From the NCBI GenBank assembly GCA_963774415.1, contig CAVZEU010000001.1, positions 496,001-560,000 of the forward strand: a DNA stretch of 64,000 nucleotides, read 5' to 3'. The DNA is from SZUA-36 sp963774415 (GTDB lineage: Bacteria > Pseudomonadota > Gammaproteobacteria > Xanthomonadales > SZUA-36). Shown here one piece after another: positions 25,180 through 33,214 of the stretch (the first letter of the stretch is position 1; each line of letters opens with the position of its first letter). A program made the position numbers and the translations under genes. Below the pieces are notes generated by a model. That model saw only the letters and a list, made by a program, of their open reading frames with translations, made no database searches and was not told the origin of the DNA.

Positions 25180-25662
25180 TTAAAGCAACCAAAAAACCAG
25201 CGCAACCGAAAGCATGCTCAACAGTACTGTAATGCTAACCGTGATACGCGCTTGACCCCATTCATTACGGTCGTGCAATAGTCTCCTATTTAAGATGCTG
25301 TAGTGCAAAAGCTCACACACGAAATAACCAGCAACGAGAATCATAGAAACGATCAATCCCGCAACAACTACCTTTGGCGTTTTCCATATTGGGCTTGCAC
25401 CAACCATTGCGATCAAAGGGAGTATGACGCCAAAGATCACGGCCATGACTGTGGCGAGAATGAGCAACAAGAAGGCGCTAGTAAAATGCGACAAGCCGAT
25501 GAAGACATCTTTCGCCCTGCCAGTTGAAAAGTCTAGCGCTGGTTGTCGGTAATACGCTGATTCTCTCTGTATTCTGAACGACAGAAACGTTCCGCAGAAC
25601 CCGCTCAAAATTGCGCCTGCGCTCAGGGCAGCAGGAAAAAAGCTCTGGGGTTCTAAATTCAC
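25180..25662 (-). CDS. Four-span membrane protein, unknown
   Basis: 160 aa from GTG 25662, preceded by GGAG at good spacing. Four membrane segments are visible at about residues 10-30, 58-85, 95-115 and 140-158. There is no conserved motif that I recognise. It lies upstream of the G tract and 84 bases downstream of the kinase gene on the same strand, so it may be co-transcribed with the kinase. AT-rich like its neighbours. Confidence 0.65.
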   Translation of the reverse strand: MNLEPQSFFPAALSAGAILSGFCGTFLSFRIQRESAYYRQPALDFSTGRAKDVFIGLSHFTSAFLLLILATVMAVIFGVILPLIAMVGASPIWKTPKVVVAGLIVSMILVAGYFVCELLHYSILNRRLLHDRNEWGQARITVSITVLLSMLSVALVFWLL

Positions 25663-25746
25663 ATCACAACTCCATCAGGAAGAACTCTAACGATGGCGCT
25701 GAAGGGCATAGAATTTGGAGTGACACAATTATCGTCTCCTAAAAAA

Positions 25747-27081
25747 TCATTTATTTCGCTCAGCTAGCAACATGATTAGCTTCTTAATTTCCCCTTGAAT
25801 ATGAGCTCTTACGACGCTCAATTGATTCTCATCTGGTCTTTCAAAACCACTAGTGGAAAATATTTCCTCAACATTACGGTTATCGCGCGCTGTTCGCTCA
25901 CATTGTAAAAGTACAACGTCAGTGCCACGAATAAATATTTTGAAAATTGCTCTTTCTTTCTCTTCGTGAAATCTGATTTCAAGGATTGGGCTTTGAATAC
26001 CTGAGGGCTCTAGATCGCCCCATGCTGCTGCTGTGAATTCCGGTACTACCAGCTCGAAGGGTTGGCCATCAAAATTTGCGCGTGCATCATTAAAGCATTC
26101 TCGAATATCTCGAGCAGTATTTCTAAAATGTCCCAACTGTACTTGGCGATTGGACTGCAGCATTTGCCAATGAGCCCAAGATGCGAGCTGCTTCATATTC
26201 ATCATCTCGGGAGTAATCTCGCCTGCAACGAAACCCTGCAAGGGAACCTCTATCGCATCGACTGATTGAAAACGGTTTGTTATTACATGGTTGAAGGCCC
26301 GGTCAAAAAAATTGTTTATTGCTTGAACGAAATCGCCGCTAAGATTTTCGGCCGGAATACCGCCCCCCTCTCTGCGGTGCGGTGGGTTGCCGTTTTCATC
26401 AATAACTATCCCAGGTTGACGGCCAGTCAAAGCGGCATACAACAAGCCAGCAATAGAATTTATGTCAGTTCTAATATCCCTCTTTTGGCCATATCGCAGT
26501 TTTTCAGGAAACACGATAAATCGGTTTCCAATATCCTCTCCCGGAGGAGTGTCATCCTGTTGCGGTTGTGCTTCTGAAATTGACAATCCGTAATCTACTA
26601 GCACAGGATCGTCGGGGTTCCCGTTTCGCAATATGATGTTTGTTGGTTTTAGGTCGCGGTGAACTAACTGCAAGTCTTCGATCTGAATTCGTACAGTCTC
26701 AAGAATTTTAAGTACGATTTTTGCGGCAACATCTATAGCAAGTGGCGCATTTTGACGGATATAGTCTGATAATGTCGGCCCATCAATGTACTCGCAAACA
26801 AAGAATGGCTGTACATTTTGGTTGCCAACAACTTCACCAGCATTATCCTCATAAACCTCCGGTACGCTTCCTGCAGCACGCTTTACTGCTCTCAGATTGA
26901 ATATCTCAGTTAGAAATCTTTGTTTTTGCCTATCATTTGCGGGATTATGATTTGGTGTTTTGAGCGCCCCAATTCTCTCACCGTTGTTCTCATATACTTT
27001 TGTTACCCGCCCCTGCCCGCCACGGCGAGCGCGATTTTCATCCGTATCCTCCCCAACACTCCAATTCGCTTCCCATGTCAT
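25747..27081 (-). CDS. Soluble Ser/Thr protein kinase with an unknown C-terminal domain
   Basis: 444 aa. The N-terminal 290 residues form a Hanks-type kinase: glycine loop RRGGQGRV, catalytic Lys in GALKTP, HRDLKPTN in the catalytic loop, VDYGLS in place of DFG, and DINSIAGLLY in helix F. All key residues are present, so it is probably active. The C-terminal 150 residues (after about 295) have no motif I know and no membrane span. An island location and an unusual output domain are features shared with kinases of anti-phage systems, but no defence role is shown. The first hundred bases upstream are AT-rich and face the DUF5681-like gene. Confidence 0.85.
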   Translation of the reverse strand: MTWEANWSVGEDTDENRARRGGQGRVTKVYENNGERIGALKTPNHNPANDRQKQRFLTEIFNLRAVKRAAGSVPEVYEDNAGEVVGNQNVQPFFVCEYIDGPTLSDYIRQNAPLAIDVAAKIVLKILETVRIQIEDLQLVHRDLKPTNIILRNGNPDDPVLVDYGLSISEAQPQQDDTPPGEDIGNRFIVFPEKLRYGQKRDIRTDINSIAGLLYAALTGRQPGIVIDENGNPPHRREGGGIPAENLSGDFVQAINNFFDRAFNHVITNRFQSVDAIEVPLQGFVAGEITPEMMNMKQLASWAHWQMLQSNRQVQLGHFRNTARDIRECFNDARANFDGQPFELVVPEFTAAAWGDLEPSGIQSPILEIRFHEEKERAIFKIFIRGTDVVLLQCERTARDNRNVEEIFSTSGFERPDENQLSVVRAHIQGEIKKLIMLLAERNK

Positions 27082-27223
27082 TAAGGTTGGCCTTCAATTT
27101 TGCGACTAATTATAGGTGACGAGAGCTTGTAGAAGAAATCAGTTAATTCTTCACCTTTCTCAAGCAATTTTGATCCTTGACGCCATGGTAAAATCACTCT
27201 GGTTTCTACTGAAAGTACGGTCA

Positions 27224-27541
27224 ATGTACGACGTGGCACGGCAAGACACACGGTTCAAAAAAGGTAACCCCGGCAGGCCCAAGGGCAGCAAGAACAAGAT
27301 CACCAAGGCCTACCTTGACGCTATCAGCGAGGACTTCCGCAAACACGGCAAATCGGTCATTGAAAAAGTACGGAAACAGCAACCCGCCGTGTACCTAAGA
27401 TTGATCGCGCAACTGGTGCCGAAGGACATTGTTCTGGACAGCCAGGTGCGACACTTTGTGATTAACGCGGAGCCGGAACTGACCATCGAGCAGTGGCGGG
27501 AAACGCACGGTTTGATCACAAAGGGTCGGAAGCTGAACTGA
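27224..27541 (+). CDS. DUF5681-like / small terminase-like protein
   Basis: 105 aa from ATG 27224; the frame upstream to 27116 looks non-coding. The N-terminus FKKGNPGRPKGSKNKITKAY is the signature of DUF5681-type proteins found in prophages and integrated elements, often next to terminase genes. A helical middle follows, and the C-terminus is polar. There is no large terminase or other phage gene beside it, so it is an orphan. It supports a phage-like or mobile origin for this island. Confidence 0.7.
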   Translation: MYDVARQDTRFKKGNPGRPKGSKNKITKAYLDAISEDFRKHGKSVIEKVRKQQPAVYLRLIAQLVPKDIVLDSQVRHFVINAEPELTIEQWRETHGLITKGRKLN

Positions 27542-27902
27542 CCGGGGATAGGTTCACGTTTGGATTGTGGCATGGAATACTCCCTGCCCGTTCCCCCTAT
27601 CGAGATTGATATTTATACGGTTCAGGCGCGCGCCACTGCCCAAAAATTTTGGAAGAAAAAATAAAACAGGGGTCGGGTTTAATGATCTCGGAAATCTTGG
27701 GTCAGACTGCGCCAAGACGGGTATCTGAGCGGGTATAAAATTATTCAAGTTTATATTTATTCTTTATTATCAAGTAGATAAAGATATCTTGTGGTTCCGG
27801 CCCCGGGCACCAATCCCCACCAAAAAGGCGTTAGCCGCACACGTCAAACAGGACGACATGAGAATACACTTGGCAGCAAACTGTGTGTCCAAAAGCTCAA
27901 AC
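27542..27902. other. AT-rich gap with the second tRNA scar, no gene
   Basis: No frame here has coding character. It holds a REP-like core GGGGTCGGGTTT (27669-27680), a very AT-rich stretch (27735-27790) and the tRNA-Leu 3'-end copy at 27795. Confidence 0.5.
27795..27812. repeat. Partial copy of the tRNA-Leu 3' end (att-like site 2)
   Basis: TTCCGGCCCCGGGCACCA is identical to the last 18 bases of the tRNA-Leu gene (17875-17892), including CCA. It is the candidate distal attachment site of the island. It matches the true tRNA end better than the 19.86-kb copy, which carries three changes in this part. Confidence 0.85.
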
Positions 27903-27928
27903 AGGCCACCTTATGTGGGTGGCCTTTT
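27903..27928. terminator. Hairpin terminator candidate
   Basis: AGGCCACC pairs with GGTGGCCT across a 7-base loop, followed by TTT on the plus strand. It lies 16 bases past the stop of the minus-strand lipoprotein gene, where the flanking sequence in that direction is TGTTTG, so it may work for that gene too. Confidence 0.65.
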
Positions 27929-27943
27929 CACTCTATGGTCGAG

Positions 27944-28516
27944 TCAATCCACCTCTTTCAGGCAGGAATCAAAACAAGCCTCTTTAGTCTTATTAGTATT
28001 CGCAACACAAACGTCTATGCAACCCTGCAGTTCTTGTGACCTTGATTCGTTGGCATCCAAACTCGCGGTCTTATTGGATTCGGAAGGTTGGTTGGCCTGC
28101 GCTAATACGTGCTGATGAGTGCAGTTGTTGCGGAACAGAGTAATTGAATCTGGCGTTTCCCAATGAGCATCTGTGGATGCATCGACCCCTCCGCCAATGA
28201 CGCCGCCGAGCAATACGTTTCCCCAAACCATTGCACTCTTGGTTGGCCTCACAACTTGTGAAATCACCTCTCCGTCGTCATCACACTTGATGACCAACTC
28301 TTTGTCACTCTTCTTGAAGGTAACGGGTCCGGGAGCCTTAAATGGCCAACTGCCTTTTTTGTTTGTTGCGGTGCAATTCATAGGTTCTGAACAATTGCTT
28401 ACCTCAACTTGAATCGTATCTTTTGTTCCCTTCGTAATGGAAGCACACCCTTGGGCACCAATGCATAAGAACAAGGCGAAAATAATTGAGAAGGCGCTTC
28501 TTGGAATTGTGCGCAT
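27944..28516 (-). CDS. Lipoprotein, unknown function
   Basis: 190 aa from ATG 28516, with GGGAGAA upstream. A lipoprotein signal ends at the lipobox IGAQGC followed by ASITKG. The mature part starts with TKGTKDTIQVEVSNCSEP, a pattern seen in small outer-membrane lipoproteins with a beta-sandwich, and contains a Gly-rich hydrophobic stretch (GNVLLGGVIGGGVDAST). The Cys-rich C-terminal tail (CIDVCVANTNKTKEACFDSC) could form disulfides. It lies just outside the second tRNA scar but is still AT-rich. Confidence 0.7.
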   Translation of the reverse strand: MRTIPRSAFSIIFALFLCIGAQGCASITKGTKDTIQVEVSNCSEPMNCTATNKKGSWPFKAPGPVTFKKSDKELVIKCDDDGEVISQVVRPTKSAMVWGNVLLGGVIGGGVDASTDAHWETPDSITLFRNNCTHQHVLAQANQPSESNKTASLDANESRSQELQGCIDVCVANTNKTKEACFDSCLKEVD

Positions 28517-28833
28517 GACAGTTCTCCCTCTGCTTTTGTTAATTTTTTGGGGGAAATGCCTTGCGAAACATATGCCCCCCTTCAGGAGAATGATCATACG
28601 CCCGTTTGACGAAATTTCAATCATTTCCGAGAGAGTACAGGGGAGCGAGCAATCCGCCCAGATAGGCACGTTCTCGCGTTGACTTGAAGTATTCCTTGTT
28701 TGGAGGAAGATGCAGTGCACAGTGGATGGGGAGCAAAATCCCTAGCAACAGAAAAAAGGGGCCACAGAGCTTACATCAGAAAAACTCCGCCGGAGGGGGG
28801 CTTTTCGTTTAGCGCAGCTCGTTCCGATAATTA
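28517..28833. other. 317-base gap: lipoprotein upstream region and a terminator
   Basis: No gene. The part near 28517-28600 presumably carries the minus-strand promoter of the lipoprotein gene. The right end carries the terminator at 28779-28806. The short frames over it have no coding character. Confidence 0.45.
28779..28806 (-). terminator. Rho-independent terminator candidate
   Basis: On the minus strand CTCCGGCGGAG is followed by TTTTTC; the CTCC/GGAG stem (28785-28795) is short but GC-rich and preceded by an A-rich, C-rich arm. It lies directly after the stop codon of the remnant at 28834. Confidence 0.5.
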
Positions 28834-29040
28834 CTAAGGGCAGGTGCCCCCGCTGCAGGTCCAGGTGCAGAACTGGCCTTCGTCGAGATCGTCGACAAAC
28901 GTGGCCCACGAGCGTTTGCTGGACGTGAAGTCGGCGCCATCTTACCAGGCGCTCTCGCTGTTGGCGTCAGAGTTGTAACCGCAGTCGTCAGCACTGATTG
29001 CATTGGTATCGGAAGGCTGGCTTACCAGTATATGAAGTCC
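28834..29040 (-). pseudogene. Remnant of a Cys-containing secreted protein
   Basis: Read on the minus strand, one frame gives ISADDCGYNSDANSESAW, then an in-frame TAA (28942-28944), then DGADFTSSKRSWATF and an ending CTWTCSGGTCP before the stop at 28834. The composition and Cys spacing look like real protein rather than noise, but there is no start codon and the frame is interrupted. It seems to be the decayed tail of a lost gene, lying between the secreted protein gene at 29045 and a terminator. Confidence 0.4.
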
Positions 29041-29044
29041 GGCT

Positions 29045-29404
29045 TCACCTTACGCATTTTCTGGCATCTTCCAACCTGGCAGCATTCAGCACGCAATTTT
29101 TTCGTTCCAGCCGCTGCACGCGCAGTTTGACATTCTCCGCCGTCAGCTCTTTGTATTTTTTTACGGTCTGTTCGTTCTCATCGACGATGGTCTGGTACTC
29201 GGCGGCGCAGATAAAGCCGCCGCTCGCCGCACATGGCGCTTCGGCATAACAGACGGCATTTTCATCCACGCATTGGCTGTCGCCGGAACAAATCTTGTCC
29301 CCGCTTTTAAGGCACGCGGCTTGTGTCCCGTCGGGACAGAGGGTGTCGCCCCAGGTGCTGACCGGCACCAACACAAAGGCAACGACAAGAATGGCTTTTT
29401 TCAT
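29045..29404 (-). CDS. Small secreted Cys-rich protein, unknown
   Basis: 119 aa from ATG 29404. The signal peptide MKKAILVVAFVLVPVSTWG is followed by a Cys-rich part with about nine Cys (CPDGTQAACLKSGDKICSG and more), then a helical, charged C-terminus that may form a coiled coil (NEQTVKKYKELTAENVKLRV). It resembles disulfide-knotted periplasmic proteins but matches no family I know. It marks the right end of the unusual-gene region. Confidence 0.65.
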   Translation of the reverse strand: MKKAILVVAFVLVPVSTWGDTLCPDGTQAACLKSGDKICSGDSQCVDENAVCYAEAPCAASGGFICAAEYQTIVDENEQTVKKYKELTAENVKLRVQRLERKNCVLNAARLEDARKCVR

Positions 29405-29505
29405 AGGCCTGATTCCCCGGTTGAACAAGTGCGCCCTGCCCGCCCTTGAATTATAGGCGACCCGGGTGCAGAGTGGAGTGAGTGGGTTCGGGCCGGACGA
29501 AGAGC

Positions 29506-30204
29506 CTAGTTGGTCATTGTCAATGCCGCGCCATTAAAATCAGTATGTTGCTCTATTTTTCTCAAAATTTTCGCAAATGATTTCGGCGTGGGTGCAATGA
29601 GAAACCACAACTTGACGGGTTTATCCGTGACGAAGAACTCGTTTTCGATGACCAGCTGTGGCTGACCCTTCTTTGCAGATGCGGACAAGAATTGACGGAT
29701 GGCTTGCTGGTTGCTGTCTTTCTCGATTTTCGGCACGGAATAGTGTGTCGTGATGTCACAAATCTTGTAGATGGACTTGGCGTAAAGACCGATCAGTATG
29801 TTCGCCATTTCGCTCAATATGTCCATCATCTCCCTGTGATAATCCACTTTTCCCGGAGGAGGACCGGTATCACCGTCGCCGTCGTCGGGCTGCAGCAGCA
29901 GGCTCAATATCGGTTTCATTATTTTGATCAGGGTTCTGAAGTCGCCTGAGCGCAACAACAAGAGGATTCGGCCCTGCAGATCCCCGGTCATGGCGCTCGA
30001 GACGGTGTACACGGAACCGCTACCGAGTTGCTGCAGGAATTCAGGGTTGTCGCCGGGAGCGATTTCAATGCTGGAATCGGAACTGTCGATGTCCAGCCCA
30101 AACATGCTGTCGAGCGCGTGCAGCGCCTTCTGGGTGCCATCGATCAAAAAATGGTCGAAGAAGTGGATCTGTTTTGCGGTTAGGTCGTGTGTGCTGACGT
30201 TCAT
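29506..30204 (-). CDS. CheC/CheX-like phosphatase-family protein
   Basis: 232 aa, soluble. The middle carries the CheC-type signature helix LSEMANILIGLYAKSI, in which the Glu and Asn three apart are the catalytic pair used by CheC/CheX/FliY to dephosphorylate CheY. Because it lies 46 bases downstream of a CheY-like gene on the same strand, its likely role is to remove the phosphate from that regulator. There is no CheA, receptor or methylation gene beside it. Confidence 0.8.
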   Translation of the reverse strand: MNVSTHDLTAKQIHFFDHFLIDGTQKALHALDSMFGLDIDSSDSSIEIAPGDNPEFLQQLGSGSVYTVSSAMTGDLQGRILLLLRSGDFRTLIKIMKPILSLLLQPDDGDGDTGPPPGKVDYHREMMDILSEMANILIGLYAKSIYKICDITTHYSVPKIEKDSNQQAIRQFLSASAKKGQPQLVIENEFFVTDKPVKLWFLIAPTPKSFAKILRKIEQHTDFNGAALTMTN

Positions 30205-30250
30205 TTGCCAAACCTGAAGCCGCGGCTTTGCGGCGGCCCGGATACCCGTC

Positions 30251-30613
30251 TCAGACTGCCATGACCTGGTCTATCGCCTTCAAGAGGTCTCTTTTCATAA
30301 AGGGCTTTTCCACGAAATCCTTGGCGCCGTGTTTAAGGGCCTTTTCCGCGATCGTGTGATCGCCGGAACCCGACACCATGATCACCCTTGCGCCCGGGTC
30401 GCACTCGATGATTTCCCTGAGCACGTCTTCACCGCTCTTGTCCAGCATCAGGTAATCCAGCGTCACCAGTTCCGGGTTCAGCTTCTTGAACGACTCCAGG
30501 GCCGCCTTGCTGTTTTCCGCGCAACCGACGACTTCATGCCCGCCGCCCACGACGACGGTCTCGACGACCTTACGCGCAAATGCGGAATCATCCACTATGA
30601 GTATCTTTGCCAT
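30251..30613 (-). CDS. CheY-like single-domain response regulator
   Basis: 120-aa receiver domain with no output domain. It has the acidic pair in IVDDSAFARK, the phospho-acceptor Asp in LVTLDYLMLDKSG, the conserved Thr/Ser in VIMVSGSG and Lys in DFVEKPF. I start at ATG 30613 (AGGAAC upstream); the longer frame upstream is noise. It is paired with the CheC-like gene downstream. The sensor kinase that phosphorylates it is not in this window. Confidence 0.92.
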   Translation of the reverse strand: MAKILIVDDSAFARKVVETVVVGGGHEVVGCAENSKAALESFKKLNPELVTLDYLMLDKSGEDVLREIIECDPGARVIMVSGSGDHTIAEKALKHGAKDFVEKPFMKRDLLKAIDQVMAV

Positions 30614-30830
30614 GTTCCTACCCCCCAGGAATGCATGGGTATGCGGGGTTGGCGGGAATCGCGGAGAACGCGCCGACCAGCCGTTTGCACCCTTACCCAA
30701 TGCATCCGTGCTAATCGGTGTTAATATCCGTATAACAATACGATAGTCCCAAAACTCTTGCTTTACAAGGGTCTAAAGGTTTGCCGCTCGACTTCGCGTG
30801 AGCCATCCCGTGACGCAGGAACCCTCAGAA

Positions 30831-31802
30831 ATGAAAATCAGCCTCGAAGACATCAACGCCGCCGCCCGCATCGTCTATGCGGAAATGCCGCCCACACCAC
30901 AGTATCGCTGGCCGCTGTTGTGCCAGGAACTGGGCACGGAGGTCTGGGTCAAGCACGAGAACCACACGCCGGTGGGCGCATTTAAATTGCGCGGCGGTCT
31001 GGTCTATTTTGAGCGCCTGGCCAGGTCCGGGGAACTGCCCCGCGGCGTCGTCAGCGCCACGCGCGGCAACCATGGGCAATCGATCGGCTACGCCGCGCGG
31101 CACCACGGTATCGGGGCGACCATCGTCGTGCCGCACGGCAACAGTGCGGAGAAGAACGCCGCCATGCGGGCGCTGGGGGTCAGGCTCATCGAGCACGGCG
31201 ACGATTTCCAGGCTTCGCTGGAGCATGCGCGTGAACTGGCCGCGAACGAATCGCTGCATTTCGTCTCCTCGTTTCACCCCGCGCTTGTCACCGGCGTGGC
31301 CACCTACAGCCTGGAACTGTTGCAGGCGGTTCGGGACATCGATGTCGTGTACGTCCCCATAGGCCTCGGTTCCGGCATCTGCGGCATGCTGGCGGCGCGC
31401 GACGCCCTGGGCCTGGCCACCGAGGTGGTCGGCGTGACCTCGTCGCACGCGCGTGCCTATGCCGAGTCGTTCAGCGCGGGAGAGCCGCGGGAGGCGCCTG
31501 TGAGCACCCAACTCGCAGACGGCATGGCCTGCCGAGTGGCGGAGCCGGCGGCGCTGCGGATCATCCTCGATGGCGTCGACCACATCGTCGAGGTCAGCGA
31601 TGCCGAGGTCGCCGCGGCGATGCGCCTGCTGTTCGAAGCCACGCACAACGTTTGCGAAGGCGCGGGCGCGGCGGCGCTGGCCGCAGCGATGCAGGAGCGC
31701 GCGCGTCTCGCCGGGCGCAGGACGGCGGTGGTCGCGAGCGGCGGCAATGTGGACCGTGCGGTATTTCGCGCGGTGCTCGAAGGCGGGTCGGGCGACGCTT
31801 GA
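30831..31802 (+). CDS. Threonine/serine dehydratase-like PLP enzyme
   Basis: Fold-type II PLP enzyme, 323 aa from ATG 30831 (a GTG at 30798 is an in-frame alternative). The PLP Lys is in GAFKLRGG, followed by SATRGNHGQS, the glycine-rich phosphate loop GLGSGICG and the C-terminal ASGGNVD. This fits catabolic-type threonine dehydratase (deaminates threonine to 2-oxobutyrate) or a related serine dehydratase/racemase. The C-terminal ACT domain of biosynthetic IlvA is missing, so a short, catabolic type is more likely. Confidence 0.85.
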   Translation: MKISLEDINAAARIVYAEMPPTPQYRWPLLCQELGTEVWVKHENHTPVGAFKLRGGLVYFERLARSGELPRGVVSATRGNHGQSIGYAARHHGIGATIVVPHGNSAEKNAAMRALGVRLIEHGDDFQASLEHARELAANESLHFVSSFHPALVTGVATYSLELLQAVRDIDVVYVPIGLGSGICGMLAARDALGLATEVVGVTSSHARAYAESFSAGEPREAPVSTQLADGMACRVAEPAALRIILDGVDHIVEVSDAEVAAAMRLLFEATHNVCEGAGAAALAAAMQERARLAGRRTAVVASGGNVDRAVFRAVLEGGSGDA

Positions 31803-31810
31803 AAATGCGG

Positions 31811-33214
31811 TTAGGCGCCCTGCCCCTGCGCTGAGGGATCAATTTTAGCGAATACTAATTCCCGTAACTGCGTTCTGGCTCGGTTGAACCTGGCGCTGTC
31901 GGCGTCGTATTTTCCGAGGTCGCGGAATATCCCCGCGAGGCGGCTGCGCTCGTGCGCCGTGAAACCCGCCAAAGGCTTGTCGTCCTGAAGCCCGAGCGGT
32001 TCACGCACGGCGTGCGTGCGGTTGCAGACCATGCGCTGGTGATGCAGCGCCCGGCCGAGCACGACGAACGGGAAGTTGGGGTGGCTGGCCGGGCCGATGC
32101 TCAGCGTCTGGCCGCCCGTCGGCAGGCCCTTGATTTTGAATTTCGCGATCTCGTCCGCATAGCGCCAGCCGCCGTATCCGCCTGCCAGACCGCCCAGGAT
32201 GGTGCCCCCCAGCAGCGAATGGCCGCCGACACCGATATCGAGCAGCAGCCCGGCGGACGCCCCGGCGCTCGCGGCCGCGAGCACGAGTTGTGTTCGGGTC
32301 AGGCCGAACAGGTACCAGGTCTGCTGGTCGAACAGGTCGGCGCCGTCGATGTCCAGCGCCGTTTCCCGGGTCCGTAACTGGTAATAGCAGTAAATCTCCT
32401 CGATACGCCGGCGGCATTGCTCTTCGCTTTTTCGCAGCGCGGCTTCGTACTTTTTCGTCAGCAGCTTGCGGACCGCCGCGGTCGCCGCCGTACCCGGCAC
32501 GCGTTGGCTTTCCCGGTGACGGAGCACTTTCACCAGCAGGTCGGTGATCAGTTCCGCGGCCTGTTGATGCTGGCGCCGGCGCTCGTTGACCAGACAACCG
32601 ACCGCTTGCTGCAGCGGACCCTGCCAGGCCGGGTGCAACTGGCCGAACACCCTCAGCAGATCGACACGCTTGTCGAATTCCGCCCAGTGGGCGTTGAAAA
32701 CCCGCACGGTTTTGAAGTACTGCCCCAGCGCGTTCTCCCATTCCGGCACGTAGTCGTCGTTGTCGATCGGGTTGATCAGGGCCAGGCTCGGCCGCCCCGT
32801 CCAGCGCAGAATCTCCATCTCGGCCATGTATTCCGGGCCGTATGGGCGCGAGCCGTCGACCACGTAGATGATGCCGGCGCCCTCCACGATCGGGCGCAAC
32901 AACTCGCATTCGTTGAAGAAGTCCTGGTCGCCCCGGTGCTGGTCACAAAACGCCGCGACCGCCTGCGGCCGCTTCGACACGTCAGTGCAATGTCGCTCCA
33001 GCCAGTTCAACGCCGCGCGTGCCCTCTGGAAGCCGGGTGTGTCGATGAGCTCGTACAGGACCTCGCCGTCGACGCGCATCGGGTAGCGTCGTGCCCTCTG
33101 CGTCGTGCCCGAGAGACGGTCGATATAGACCGAGTCGTCCTGCGCCAGCGTGGCGACGATACTGGACTTGCCCTTGTTGGGGTGGCCGACGACGGCGAAA
33201 CCGGGCGTGGTCAC
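31811..33214 (-). CDS. DUF3482-type membrane-associated GTPase
   Basis: 467 aa. The N-terminal Era/TrmE-like GTPase domain has G1 GHPNKGKSS, G3 DTPGF and a modified G4 NPID. A long helical middle follows, then a hydrophobic Gly-rich hairpin (about residues 305-345, containing AAASAGASAGLLLDIG) that can insert into the membrane. DUF3482 GTPases are commonly encoded next to a DUF2868 membrane protein, as here, with a four-base overlap (ATGA). Biological role unknown. Confidence 0.85.
   Translation of the reverse strand: MTTPGFAVVGHPNKGKSSIVATLAQDDSVYIDRLSGTTQRARRYPMRVDGEVLYELIDTPGFQRARAALNWLERHCTDVSKRPQAVAAFCDQHRGDQDFFNECELLRPIVEGAGIIYVVDGSRPYGPEYMAEMEILRWTGRPSLALINPIDNDDYVPEWENALGQYFKTVRVFNAHWAEFDKRVDLLRVFGQLHPAWQGPLQQAVGCLVNERRRQHQQAAELITDLLVKVLRHRESQRVPGTAATAAVRKLLTKKYEAALRKSEEQCRRRIEEIYCYYQLRTRETALDIDGADLFDQQTWYLFGLTRTQLVLAAASAGASAGLLLDIGVGGHSLLGGTILGGLAGGYGGWRYADEIAKFKIKGLPTGGQTLSIGPASHPNFPFVVLGRALHHQRMVCNRTHAVREPLGLQDDKPLAGFTAHERSRLAGIFRDLGKYDADSARFNRARTQLRELVFAKIDPSAQGQGA

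Larger units (their letters stand above)
17893..27812. mobile_element. Genomic island(s) inserted at the 3' end of tRNA-Leu(TAA)
   Basis: The segment begins at the intact tRNA-Leu and is punctuated by two partial copies of that tRNA's 3' end: a 24-base exact match at 19856-19879 and an 18-base exact match at 27795-27812. This is the usual footprint of tyrosine-recombinase insertions and suggests a 2.0-kb inner islet followed by an 7.9-kb one. Base composition falls visibly below the backbone, most clearly at 23.3-27.5 kb. No integrase, relaxase or replication gene is recognisable, so it would be a remnant or a non-autonomous element. Unusual genes continue to about 29.4 kb, so the true right boundary is uncertain. 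Confidence 0.7.

Noticed and set aside
27116..27223. Longer N-terminus for the DUF5681-like protein
   Set aside because: The extra 36 residues are hydrophobic/Leu-rich and unlike the family, which starts close to the GNPGRPKGSKNK motif.
17893..27812. Integrase gene in the tRNA-Leu island
   Set aside because: No open frame on either strand shows the tyrosine-recombinase Arg...His-x-x-Arg...Tyr pattern or a serine-recombinase start.
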